Of a DNA stretch of 64,000 bases, positions 45,901 through 53,516 are shown in pieces. Positions within the stretch are counted from its first letter, which is position 1. Each line of letters opens with the position of its first letter. A program made the position numbers and the translations under genes. This DNA is from Pusillibacter faecalis (GTDB taxonomy: Bacteria; Bacillota; Clostridia; Oscillospirales; Oscillospiraceae). Location: the NCBI RefSeq assembly GCF_018408705.1, contig NZ_AP023421.1, positions 248,001 to 312,000 on the forward strand, given 5' to 3'. The notes under the pieces are model-generated. The model was not told the origin of the DNA. It did not search any database and saw nothing but the letters and a program-made list of their open reading frames with translations.

Positions 45901-47043
45901 TTACTTCACGCCCAGGCGGCTGGAAATGACCATGCGCTGGACCTCGGACGTACCCTCATAGATCTCGGTGATCTTGGCGTCGCGCATCATGCGCTCCACC
46001 GGGTACTCACGGGTATATCCGTAACCGCCGAAGAGCTGGACAGCCCGGCGGGTCACATCGGAAGCGGCCTCAGCGGCAAAGAGCTTGGCCATGGAGGCGT
46101 CCATGGAGTAATCCTCATGGAGCTGCTTCTTGCAGGCGGCGGCATAAACTAAGTACTGAGCGGCCTGCATGCGGGTGTGCATATCGGCCAGCTGGAACTG
46201 GGTGTTCTGGAACTGGCTGAGGCGCTTTCCAAACTGGACGCGCTCCTGGGTGTACTTCACAGCCTCGTTCACAGCGCCCTCGCCCAGGCCCAGAGCCTGG
46301 GCCGCGATGCCGATCCGGCCGCCGTCCAGGGTCTGCATGGCGATCTTGAAGCCCTTGCCTTCCTTGCCCAGCAGGTTCTCCTTGGGAACGATGCAGTCCT
46401 CAAAGATCAGATCGCAGGTGGAGCTGCCGCGGATACCCATCTTCTTCTCGTGCTTGCCGGTGGAGAAGCCGGGGAAATCCTTCTCCACGATGAACGCGGA
46501 GATGCCGTGGTTGCCCTTGGACTTGTCGGTCATGGCGAAGACCACGAAGGTGCTGGCCACGTTGCCGTTGGTGATGAAGCACTTGGAACCGTTGAGGACG
46601 TAGTGATCGCCCTCCAGAACAGCGGTGGTCTGCTGGCCGGAGGCGTCAGTACCGGCGTTGGGCTCGGTCAGGCCGAAGGCGCCGATCTTGCGGCCGGAGC
46701 ACAGATCCGGCAGATACTTCTTCTTCTGCTCCTCGGTGCCGTGCTCAAAAATGGGGGCGCAGCACAAAGAGGTGTGGGCGGAGAGCACCACGCCGGTGGT
46801 GCCGCAGACCTTGGACAGCTCCTCCACGGCCATGGCGTAGGACAGCACGTCGCCGCCGGCTCCGCCATACTCCTTGGGGAAGTAAATGCCCATCATGCCA
46901 AGCTTGCCCATCTTCTCCACGGTCTCCATGGGGAAGCGCTCTTCCTCGTCGAGCTCCTCGGCCAGAGGCTTGACTTCGTTCTCAGCGAATTCCCGGTACA
47001 TCTTCCGGAGCATCAGCTGCTCGTTTGTCAGATGAAAATCCAT
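45901..47043 (-). CDS. bcd: Acyl-CoA dehydrogenase (butyryl-CoA dehydrogenase type)
   Basis: A 380-residue flavoenzyme. The N-terminal MDFHLTNEQLMLRKMYREFA, the FAD region CFITNGNVASTFVVFAMTDK and the C-terminal EIYEGTSEVQRMVI with the catalytic Glu fit short-chain acyl-CoA dehydrogenases. Its place with etfAB and hbd supports reduction of crotonyl-CoA to butyryl-CoA. Short-chain specificity is inferred from context. Confidence 0.92.
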   Translation of the reverse strand: MDFHLTNEQLMLRKMYREFAENEVKPLAEELDEEERFPMETVEKMGKLGMMGIYFPKEYGGAGGDVLSYAMAVEELSKVCGTTGVVLSAHTSLCCAPIFEHGTEEQKKKYLPDLCSGRKIGAFGLTEPNAGTDASGQQTTAVLEGDHYVLNGSKCFITNGNVASTFVVFAMTDKSKGNHGISAFIVEKDFPGFSTGKHEKKMGIRGSSTCDLIFEDCIVPKENLLGKEGKGFKIAMQTLDGGRIGIAAQALGLGEGAVNEAVKYTQERVQFGKRLSQFQNTQFQLADMHTRMQAAQYLVYAAACKKQLHEDYSMDASMAKLFAAEAASDVTRRAVQLFGGYGYTREYPVERMMRDAKITEIYEGTSEVQRMVISSRLGVK

Positions 47044-47071
47044 ACCTCAAACTCCTTTTCCAGTGGTATTT

Positions 47072-47908
47072 TTATTTGCTATAATCATAGAAGCCCTTGC
47101 CGGTCTTCTTGCCCAGCAGGCCGCCGCGGACCATCTTCTTCAGCAGCAGAGCGGGACGATACTTGGGATCGCCCGTCTCGTTGTACAGGGTCTCCATGAT
47201 GGCAAGGCACACGTCCAGGCCGATGAAGTCGCCCAGAGCCAGGGGGCCCATGGGATGGTTGGCACCCAGCTGCATGGCTTTATCAATGTCGGCCACAGAG
47301 GCAACGCCGGTCTCCACCAGGCCGATGGCCTCGTTGATCATGGGGATCAGGATCTTGTTGACCACAAAGCCGGGAGCCTCAGCCACCTCGACAGGGTCCT
47401 TGCCGATTTCCTGAGATAGCTTATAGATGAAGTCAAAGGTCTCTTGGGCAGTGTTGGCGCCCCGGATGATCTCCACCAGCTTCATGCTGGGCACAGGGTT
47501 GAAAAAGTGCATGCCGATCACGGGGTGCTTGAGACCGTGGCCCATCTCAGTGATAGAAAGGGAGGAAGTATTAGAGGCGAAAACAGTCTCGGGCTTGCAC
47601 AGAGCGTCCAGCTCATTTAGCAGCTCTCTCTTGGTGCCCATATCCTCTTTCACGCATTCGATCACCAAATCTGCATCTGCACAGGCGGACTTCTCCTCTA
47701 CCAGGATGTTGGCAAGCAGTGCGTCCACAGTCTCCTGGGTCATCTTCCCCTTCTCCACGCGCTTTTGCAGAGAAGCTGCCAGCTTATCCTTGTGCTTCTG
47801 TGCGGAAGCAACAGAGCTGGCATACATCAAAGCCGTATGGCCCTTGGCTGCAAAAACTTGGGCAATACCGCTGCCCATGGTGCCGGCGCCGAAGATCGCT
47901 ACCTTCAT
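47072..47908 (-). CDS. hbd: 3-hydroxybutyryl-CoA dehydrogenase
   Basis: A 278-residue dehydrogenase reducing acetoacetyl-CoA to 3-hydroxybutyryl-CoA. The NAD loop [34 protein letters not shown] with the catalytic Ser/His region, [15 protein letters not shown] and [16 protein letters not shown] are standard. First gene of the block, so it is the promoter-proximal step of the pathway here. Thiolase, crotonase and a terminal CoA-transferase are not in the window. AGGAGG precedes the ATG. Confidence 0.96.
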   Translation of the reverse strand: MKVAIFGAGTMGSGIAQVFAAKGHTALMYASSVASAQKHKDKLAASLQKRVEKGKMTQETVDALLANILVEEKSACADADLVIECVKEDMGTKRELLNELDALCKPETVFASNTSSLSITEMGHGLKHPVIGMHFFNPVPSMKLVEIIRGANTAQETFDFIYKLSQEIGKDPVEVAEAPGFVVNKILIPMINEAIGLVETGVASVADIDKAMQLGANHPMGPLALGDFIGLDVCLAIMETLYNETGDPKYRPALLLKKMVRGGLLGKKTGKGFYDYSK

Positions 47909-47973
47909 ACGTATTTCCTCCTGATATACATTTTGTAGATATGAACCAAATGTTTTCTTCGCTTGTGCTCTTT

Positions 47974-48002
47974 ATTATAGGCTCATTCCACACATTTAGC
48001 AA
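47974..48002 (-). promoter_or_regulatory. hbd operon promoter
   Basis: Minus strand TTGCTA (47997-48002), a 17-bp spacer and TATAAT (47974-47979); the start would be about 60 nt before the hbd ATG. Confidence 0.65.
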
Positions 48003-48080
48003 GTCAAAAATGCACCGCAATTCCCTGTTATCATGCTTTTTTACACTTCACACAAAATCCTCGTTAAACTTTATACAATT

Positions 48081-48098
48081 TTGTGAATCATTTAACAT
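48081..48098. promoter_or_regulatory. Candidate Rex (NADH-sensing repressor) operator
   Basis: TTGTGAA, TCAT, TTAACAT reads close to the Rex consensus TTGTGAA/TTGTTAA with spaced inverted half sites, one mismatch from full symmetry. It lies upstream of hbd, and Rex control of hbd/bcd/etf genes is known in clostridia. It is also 50 bp upstream of the trmB promoter, so the target is not certain. Confidence 0.45.
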
Positions 48099-48147
48099 GG
48101 CGCTTGTTCAGTGCTGCTTTTTCCACCCTCCATCCCGCCAAAAATCA

Positions 48148-48176
48148 TTTACATGACGCAGTTTCTGTGGTAGAAT
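48148..48176 (+). promoter_or_regulatory. trmB promoter
   Basis: TTTACA (48148-48153), a 17-bp spacer and TAGAAT (48171-48176), 57 nt before the trmB ATG. Confidence 0.7.
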
Positions 48177-48233
48177 AAACCGGCTGTTATTATCACAGAG
48201 ATAGGTTTTACAGATTGAGAGGAGCACCATCTT

Positions 48234-49274
48234 ATGCGGATGCGGAAAAAGAAAAATTTGGCCCCCAGAATGGAGCGTTGCGCCCGCCTCCTGATTCAAG
48301 ACCCTCAAAAGCTCCTTGGCCATTGGCGGGACTTGATGCCAGATGCCCGAGAATTACGACTGGAGCTTGGCTGTGGAAAGGGACGCTTTACAGCAGGTAC
48401 CGCAGCTGGGGAACCAGATGTTCTGCTCATCGCTGTGGAAGTCGTTCCGGACGCCATGGTGGTGGCCATGGAGCGGTGCATGGCCGCAGGCCTAACCAAT
48501 ACGTTCTTTATTGATGCAAACGCCGACCGGCTCCCCTCCTTTTTCGCTCCTGGCGAGGTGGATCGGATTTATCTGAATTTTTCTGACCCATGGCCCGGAA
48601 ACCGCCATGCTAAAAGGCGCCTGACCCACGGCAATTTCCTGCGGCTATATCGGCAGGTCTTGAAGATGGGCGGACAGATTCACTTTAAAACTGATAACCA
48701 GCCACTCTTTGAATTCTCAGTTGAGGAAATCCCCCAGTTCGGCTTCCAACTCTCCCAGGTTACACGGAACCTCCATGAGCACGGCCCGGTGGGGATAATG
48801 ACGGATTATGAGGCCAAATTCTACGAACAGGGACTGCCGATTAACCGTCTGGTGGCCACCATGGTCCCCTGGGAGGAGCCTTTCCCCACAGATTTGAAAA
48901 CGGTCAAGAACCGCTGGCTGGATGTGTTTGCATCCGACGTTTCGGAGAAGGACCTGGGAGAACGTGTCCTCTCTGAAGGGAACTTCCTCTGGCATCTGTT
49001 TTCCTGGAAGCTGGTCCCTTGCCTGGAGGGGGACGCGGCCCGGCAGGCCCTGGCGGAAACCAGCGAGGAGCGCTACCTCTTTTACTATGAGTATCCGCCG
49101 GAGGGCGTCCCCTTGATCCGGTCCGTGATGTTGGAGGACTTGTCCGCCCTGCCTGTTGACCAGGGTGCCGTTCCCGGCGCTGACTGGTATGTGGTGGACA
49201 AGGACTTCACCTGGACCTACGCCCAGCCCCACGAGGAGGAATGCGGCCCCTATTTCTGCCGCCGGGAGAATTGA
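48234..49274 (+). CDS. trmB: tRNA (guanine-N7)-methyltransferase TrmB with a C-terminal extension
   Basis: A 346-residue protein, versus about 210-230 for usual TrmB. Residues 1-215 are TrmB: LRLELGCGKGRFTAG (SAM), DRIYLNFSDPWPGNRHAKRR (conserved TrmB motif), and a G-H-rich TRNLHEHGPVGIMTDYEAKF, where TDYE-K is the tRNA-binding end. It makes m7G46 in tRNA. Residues 216-346 (from about FPTDLKTVKNRWLDVFASDV to CGPYFCRREN) are an added domain with no recognised motif. Start from the first ATG after a GAGGAG-type site; a second ATG lies two codons in. Confidence 0.9.
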   Translation: MRMRKKKNLAPRMERCARLLIQDPQKLLGHWRDLMPDARELRLELGCGKGRFTAGTAAGEPDVLLIAVEVVPDAMVVAMERCMAAGLTNTFFIDANADRLPSFFAPGEVDRIYLNFSDPWPGNRHAKRRLTHGNFLRLYRQVLKMGGQIHFKTDNQPLFEFSVEEIPQFGFQLSQVTRNLHEHGPVGIMTDYEAKFYEQGLPINRLVATMVPWEEPFPTDLKTVKNRWLDVFASDVSEKDLGERVLSEGNFLWHLFSWKLVPCLEGDAARQALAETSEERYLFYYEYPPEGVPLIRSVMLEDLSALPVDQGAVPGADWYVVDKDFTWTYAQPHEEECGPYFCRREN

Positions 49275-49305
49275 AAGAACCTATAAAACGGAGCAAAAGA
49301 TTACA

Positions 49306-49344
49306 AGGCTGGGAGGACGCAAAGCGTCCTCCCAGCCTCGTTTC
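49306..49344 (+). terminator. trmB terminator
   Basis: AGGCTGGGAGGACGC and GCGTCCTCCCAGCCT, a perfect 15-bp stem around AAA, followed by CGTTTC. Confidence 0.82.
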
Positions 49345-49396
49345 AGAGATCAAATATCAACCCCAGGATAGAATCTACAGCTTGCAGTCGGGCCTT

Positions 49397-49896
49397 TTAC
49401 CACACGTGTCCGCCGGCAGTCACCGGATTACCCTCCGCGTCATAAAAATCAAACTCTGATTTCCATGGCAGCAGCAAAACAAACAGCTGCTCTGAGTCCA
49501 TCTCAATGAGGCCGCCGCCCGTCTCAATCCGCGCCACTCGGGCTGCATTGGCGGAGACCACCGCCTGATCCCTTGTATCTCGCAGTGGAAAGCTCCCAAC
49601 AGTATCCCGCACCTCTGAAGTGTCCCCGCCGCCCAAACAAAGTAGTCCTCTTCCTTCTGCCGGACGGCACAGAACCGGTAGCAGCAGTCAGAAGGATTCT
49701 CCGGATCATAGAACAGCACCGCATAGGCCGTCTCTGTCAGGGCATCTGCATAGGTCCGGTCCTTCGGGATATCCGCACGTTCTCGCATCGTCTTCATCAA
49801 ATCCTCTGGAGAAATTCCCTCTTGTCCGCCAGATAGGCGAAAAGAAGACACCCGCAGTGCAGCCAGCAAAACCGCCAGCCAAATCCACCGTTTCAT
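49397..49896 (-). pseudogene. Small membrane-anchored or secreted protein, frameshifted
   Basis: From the ATG at 49896 (GAGAGGTGG before it) the frame has a hydrophobic signal/anchor (RWIWLAVLLAALRVSSF), then TYADALTETAYAVLFYDPEN and EEDYFVWAAG. Near 49622-49635, in a GCGGCGGGG run, coding potential passes to the next frame, GDTSEVRDTVGSFPLRDTRD through DAEGNPVTAGGHVW, ending at 49397. One missing G explains it. Together they would be about 165 residues. The family is unknown. It could be a real pseudogene or a homopolymer error. Confidence 0.6.
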
Positions 49897-50002
49897 ACGC
49901 CACCTCTCTCTGTTTTCCCAGTCTAACAGCTTCTGGGGCGCAGCCACAACAGATTTTACACACATTTCAATCTGTTTTTACAGGCATTTCATCTATGATA
50001 AA

Positions 50003-50031
50003 GAGGTCCCCGGATAGTTCCGAGGACCTCT
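50003..50031 (-). terminator. infC-rpmI-rplT terminator
   Basis: Minus strand GAGGTCCTCGG and CCGGGGACCTC stem with an AACTAT loop, followed by a short T-rich tail, 18 nt after rplT. Confidence 0.75.
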
Positions 50032-50048
50032 CTCACAACATGGGGTTC

Positions 50049-50399
50049 TTATGCCTTCTTGGCGATCTCAGCCAGCTGTGTAAAGGCCGCAGCATCGTTC
50101 ACAGCCATCTCAGCCAGCATCTTGCGGTTAATGGTGATGCCAGCCACCTTCAGTCCGTGCATAAAGGTGGAGTAGTTCATGCCGTTCATCTTGCAGGCAG
50201 CAGAAATGCGGGTAATCCACAGAGAACGGAAGTCACGCTTTTTCAGCCGCCGGCCGGTATAAGCCTGGCTCAGGGCCTTCATGACCGCTTCATTGGCGAC
50301 ATGGAAGTGCTTGGAGCGGGAGCCCCAATAACCCTTGGCCATCTTCATTACTTTATTTCTTCTCTTGCGCGTCATCATCGCGCCCTTCACTCTAGCCAT
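50049..50399 (-). CDS. rplT: Ribosomal protein L20
   Basis: A 116-residue protein of the 50S subunit: [20 protein letters not shown] at the N-terminus and [20 protein letters not shown] in the core are diagnostic. L20 represses its own operon in many bacteria by binding the leader. Last gene of infC-rpmI-rplT. Confidence 0.98.
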   Translation of the reverse strand: MARVKGAMMTRKRRNKVMKMAKGYWGSRSKHFHVANEAVMKALSQAYTGRRLKKRDFRSLWITRISAACKMNGMNYSTFMHGLKVAGITINRKMLAEMAVNDAAAFTQLAEIAKKA

Positions 50400-50432
50400 T
50401 GTAAAAGCCTCCTATTTTGAAACGTCTCAGTT

Positions 50433-50630
50433 TTACTTGTAGGGGATCATCTTGCGCACAGCATCCATGTTGGTGGCATCTGCATAACCACCAGCGCGCA
50501 GACGGCGAGTGCGCTTTGTATCCTTCTTCGTGAGGATATGGCTCTTATAGGCCTTGGCGCGCTTAACCTTGCCAGTTTTGGTGAGGTTGAATCTCTTTTT
50601 GGCACCACTGTGGGTTTTCAGTTTCGGCAT
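50433..50630 (-). CDS. rpmI: Ribosomal protein L35
   Basis: A 65-residue basic protein, [20 protein letters not shown] at the start and [12 protein letters not shown] in the middle, standard L35. Located 33 nt from infC and 33 nt before rplT. Confidence 0.98.
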   Translation of the reverse strand: MPKLKTHSGAKKRFNLTKTGKVKRAKAYKSHILTKKDTKRTRRLRAGGYADATNMDAVRKMIPYK

Positions 50631-50663
50631 TGTTGTTAACTCCTTCCGTGTATTGAAAATTCT

Positions 50664-51182
50664 TTACTTTCCAGTCTTTGGAGAGAGGAAGATAGACATC
50701 ATCCGGCCCTCCAGCTTTGCACCTTTGTCCAAACTGGCGGTTTCGGCACATTGTTCGGCAAACTTATCCAGCAGTGCCCTTCCGATATCCGTATGGGCCA
50801 TCTCGCGACCGCGGAAGCGGACGGAGACCTTGACACGGTTGCCGTCGGCAATGAACTTCTGGGCGTTTTTCAGCTTCGTGTTGAAGTCTCCAATATCAAT
50901 GCCCGGAGACATACGAATCTCCTTGACCTCCACCACGCGCTGGTTTTTGCGCGCCTCCTTCTCCCGCTTGCTCTGCTCGAACCGGAACTTTCCATAATTC
51001 ATCAGCTTGCAAACCGGAGGATTCGCCTGGGGAGAAATCTTCACAAGATCCAGCCCCTGGGCGTCTGCAATCTTCAACGCCTCTTCCGAAGACACAATCC
51101 CCATCTGCTCGCCGTCAGAACCAATCAAGCGGATTTCCTTGTCGTGGATGTCTTCATTCAGTTCATGCACTTGCTTACTAAT
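50664..51182 (-). CDS. infC: Translation initiation factor IF-3 (AUU start)
   Basis: About 172 residues. IF-3 N-domain VHELNEDIHDKEIRLIGSDG and C-domain VEVKEIRMSPGIDIGDFNTK are clear. The best start is ATT at 51182 (I-S-K-Q-V-H-E), placed after GGAGGTG; the GTG at 51170 has no ribosome site. AUU initiation of infC is conserved and allows IF-3 to limit its own synthesis. Behind the GGAGGTG sits a leader with two hairpins. Confidence 0.95.
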   Translation of the reverse strand: MSKQVHELNEDIHDKEIRLIGSDGEQMGIVSSEEALKIADAQGLDLVKISPQANPPVCKLMNYGKFRFEQSKREKEARKNQRVVEVKEIRMSPGIDIGDFNTKLKNAQKFIADGNRVKVSVRFRGREMAHTDIGRALLDKFAEQCAETASLDKGAKLEGRMMSIFLSPKTGK

Positions 51183-51340
51183 GGTCGAAACACCTCCATC
51201 CTAAAATCACAAAACGCGGATGCTTTACTGGCATCCGCGCAACAACAAACTGCCCTTTTGGCAGTTTGTGAACAACGTTGTAAACCTCTTTGCCCACTGG
51301 CTTGAGGTGAGGCGGATGCAATCAGCCCTCTTTATTTTGC
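51183..51340 (-). promoter_or_regulatory. infC operon leader with attenuator hairpins (L20-leader-like)
   Basis: A leader of about 158 nt. ACAAACTGCC, AAAAG, GGCAGTTTGT (about 51245-51269) is one stem; GCGGATGC and GCATCCGC with a CAGTAAA loop followed by GTTTTGTGATTTT (about 51205-51240) is a terminator-like stem. An upstream CATCCGC (about 51312-51318) can compete for pairing with the GCGGATG half. This is the logic of L20-controlled attenuation. Confidence 0.65.
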
Positions 51341-51346
51341 GGATTA

Positions 51347-51375
51347 AGTATACCAGTTTCCTTTTAAGTTGTCAA
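51347..51375 (-). promoter_or_regulatory. infC operon promoter
   Basis: Minus strand TTGACA (51370-51375), a 17-bp spacer and TATACT (51347-51352). Confidence 0.82.
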
Positions 51376-51463
51376 GATATTTTTTCTGCAAAAGCCTGCA
51401 TATTTTCTAGTCACCCAGGCAAAAATACACCTGTACTCAGCAAAGCGGAAGGAGGTGTTTCGC

Positions 51464-51565
51464 ATGCAGAATGAGCGCGAAAACAACCAGCGTAATCAGA
51501 AGGAAAACCAGAATCAGCGCGAAAACAAGAACGAGCAGCGCAATCAGAAGGAAAATCGCAAATAA
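51464..51565 (+). CDS. 33-residue Asn/Gln/Arg/Glu/Lys-only peptide
   Basis: From the ATG at 51464, with AAGGAGG at good spacing, to TAA at 51565. After the first residue the peptide (MQNERENNQRNQKENQNQRE, then NKNEQRNQKENRK) contains only N, Q, E, R and K, in two imperfect copies of a QRNQKEN-type unit. A terminator follows. The composition recalls small hydrophilic sporulation proteins, but no family is assigned. Divergent from infC. Confidence 0.65.
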   Translation: MQNERENNQRNQKENQNQRENKNEQRNQKENRK

Positions 51566-51579
51566 GATTCTCTTTGAAA

Positions 51580-51624
51580 AGCAGTGGGGACGAGCCTGAA
51601 TGTTCGCCCCCACTGTTTCTTTGC
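51580..51624 (+). terminator. Terminator after the 33-residue ORF
   Basis: CAGTGGGG and CCCCACTG with further internal pairing (CGAGCCTGAATGTTCG), followed by TTTCTTT. Confidence 0.75.
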
Positions 51625-51663
51625 ATGTACATTGGCTATACGGAGTTTTACCAGCGGCGCGGT

Positions 51664-53316
51664 TTATCGGGGGATGAATTGAATATTACCATCTACCCTG
51701 CCGCCAATGCCGTCAACCGTGCAGCTGCTGGAGAACTGCCAGTAATCCATCTGATAGTAGAAGCTGGGATAGAGCTTCTCTGAAGACGTGGTCTTATACT
51801 CCGGATACCAGCAGAGGTACGGTGCAATGGCTCCCTGATCATATTTGATATAGCTGACATACTGTCCCGCGTAGATCATCGGTGTGTAGCCCGCCTCTGC
51901 AATGCGCTGGCAAAAAGCAATCGCGCAGGCGGTAGCCATCTCTGGCGTAGTGCCATAGACCCGGTAGGTAGAATCATGCATCTCCCAGTCATAAGCCACA
52001 GGTCCATTGATCTCATGGTCCCTTAAGAGGTTAATGACAAAATCGGCCTCCTCAATTGCCTCCTCCACAGTGATGGCCTGTGCGAAGAAATAAACGCCAG
52101 TCTCAATGCCGGCAGCCATAGCCCCCTCAATGTTCTGGGCATAAAACGCATCGGCACTGATACCGCCGGTAGAGTAGCCCCTCAGTCCAATCCGCACCAT
52201 GGCAAAATCCACGCCATCCGCCTTGACAGCTTCCCAGTCAATGGTCTGATTTTCACTGGCCCGGTTCTGATATGCGGACACGTCGATGCCAAACCGCGTA
52301 TCAAAATCGCTGCCGATATATGCAAGCCGGTCCTCATTCCAATAGAAGTCTCCGTCATAAAGGCGGCTCTTTTCTCTGCCCTCATAAATTGGGATCTGTT
52401 GGCCGCCATATGAAAGCGTCTGTCCAGTGGTAGTCCCCGGGGTATAGACCTCGCTGGGCAACATTCCGCCTGTGTTCGGCTCATTGGGGGAAGGGTCCGT
52501 TGGCTTCTCTGTGGGCGTAGTGTCTGTAATGGTCGGCTCTACCTGGCTGAAGTTTCGCAGTGTCCCGCCAATCGTCACATTGTTCAGCGTTACGATGCCA
52601 ACCACCCCGGGCGCTAAAATCAGATCACCGGAAATCGTCATATGATCTAACGTGGCACCCTCAGCACTGCTGATCATCAGGGTGCCGTTCACATCCTGCG
52701 AGTAAGTACCGGGTGTTTGTATCAATGTTTGAATCATATTTCCGAAAATATGGACGATCTCCGCCCGGGTAATGGGATCTGTCGGACGAAAGCGGCCATC
52801 CGTTGAGTCGTTCAGCCAGCCCCGCGCTGTCATCTCAGCCACTGCTGGAATTGCATATTCAGAAATTTGGTCTGCATCTGTATAGGGCAGCGCAGTTGTG
52901 GATGTGGTAATATCAAATGCACGTGCGATCATGGCCACGGCCTGCTGACGGGTGATGCTGTCCGAGGCCAATGCTTTTCCATTGTTTCCCAGATACACGC
53001 CAGCGGCGTTGAGTTTGAGAATCTGTTCCTCCCAATAGCTGCCTGTAAGGTCAGAAAAGGTCCCCGCCGGAGACACGCTCTGGAACTGCATAAAGCGGTC
53101 CAGGATGCCGGCAAAGGCACCGCGGGTGATGGAGTTGTCTGGTCGGAACGTCCCGTCCTCATATCCCTGGATGATGCCGTACTCCTGGCTCCACTTATTG
53201 ATGGCTGGCTCTGCCCAGTGCCCAGCTGTGTCCGTAAAGGCTGCGGCCGGAGTCCATATCAGTCCGACGCTCAATGCTCCGGCTGTCAGCCATCCCAGCA
53301 GTCGATTCCGCTTCAT
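51664..53316 (-). CDS. SLH-domain GH25 lysozyme
   Basis: A 550-residue exported wall enzyme. Signal peptide at 1-26; three SLH repeats (about 27-75, 90-135, 150-195: DTAGHWAEPAINKWSQEYGI, SDLTGSYWEEQILKLNAAGV, AVAEMTARGWLNDSTDGRFR) for wall attachment; a beta-rich segment to about 260; a Pro/Thr-rich linker (TDTTPTEKPTDPSPNEPNTG); and a GH25 domain from about 340 with FGIDVSAYQ and the catalytic YDWEMH. It should cleave the MurNAc-GlcNAc bond, probably in remodelling or competition. Followed by the 33-residue ORF's terminator on the other strand. Confidence 0.92.
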   Translation of the reverse strand: MKRNRLLGWLTAGALSVGLIWTPAAAFTDTAGHWAEPAINKWSQEYGIIQGYEDGTFRPDNSITRGAFAGILDRFMQFQSVSPAGTFSDLTGSYWEEQILKLNAAGVYLGNNGKALASDSITRQQAVAMIARAFDITTSTTALPYTDADQISEYAIPAVAEMTARGWLNDSTDGRFRPTDPITRAEIVHIFGNMIQTLIQTPGTYSQDVNGTLMISSAEGATLDHMTISGDLILAPGVVGIVTLNNVTIGGTLRNFSQVEPTITDTTPTEKPTDPSPNEPNTGGMLPSEVYTPGTTTGQTLSYGGQQIPIYEGREKSRLYDGDFYWNEDRLAYIGSDFDTRFGIDVSAYQNRASENQTIDWEAVKADGVDFAMVRIGLRGYSTGGISADAFYAQNIEGAMAAGIETGVYFFAQAITVEEAIEEADFVINLLRDHEINGPVAYDWEMHDSTYRVYGTTPEMATACAIAFCQRIAEAGYTPMIYAGQYVSYIKYDQGAIAPYLCWYPEYKTTSSEKLYPSFYYQMDYWQFSSSCTVDGIGGRVDGNIQFIPR

Positions 53317-53477
53317 AGCAATCTCTCCTTGTCGATCTTTGTCGAAGTTTTCAGCAAAAAAAGCGCCGCGCCCGGGCGACGGTGTTATGTTAATTGGTGA
53401 ATGTTATTATAGCGGAGAATCTTAGGCTGGTCAATAGTCTGGCATCAATTTCCGACGCTTTTCTTCTTGTAGAGATG

Positions 53478-53514
53478 GAGATGCCCACCCCGGGATATCC
53501 AGGGTGGGCGTCTC
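53478..53514. terminator. glmS terminator
   Basis: GAGATGCCCACCC and GGGTGGGCGTCTC, a 13-bp stem with one G-T pair beside the glmS stop on the minus strand. Confidence 0.8.
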
Positions 53515-53516
53515 TT

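Noticed and set aside
46177..47199. 340-codon plus-strand open frame opposite bcd
   Set aside because: Antisense artefact of GC-rich coding; the bcd gene explains the region.
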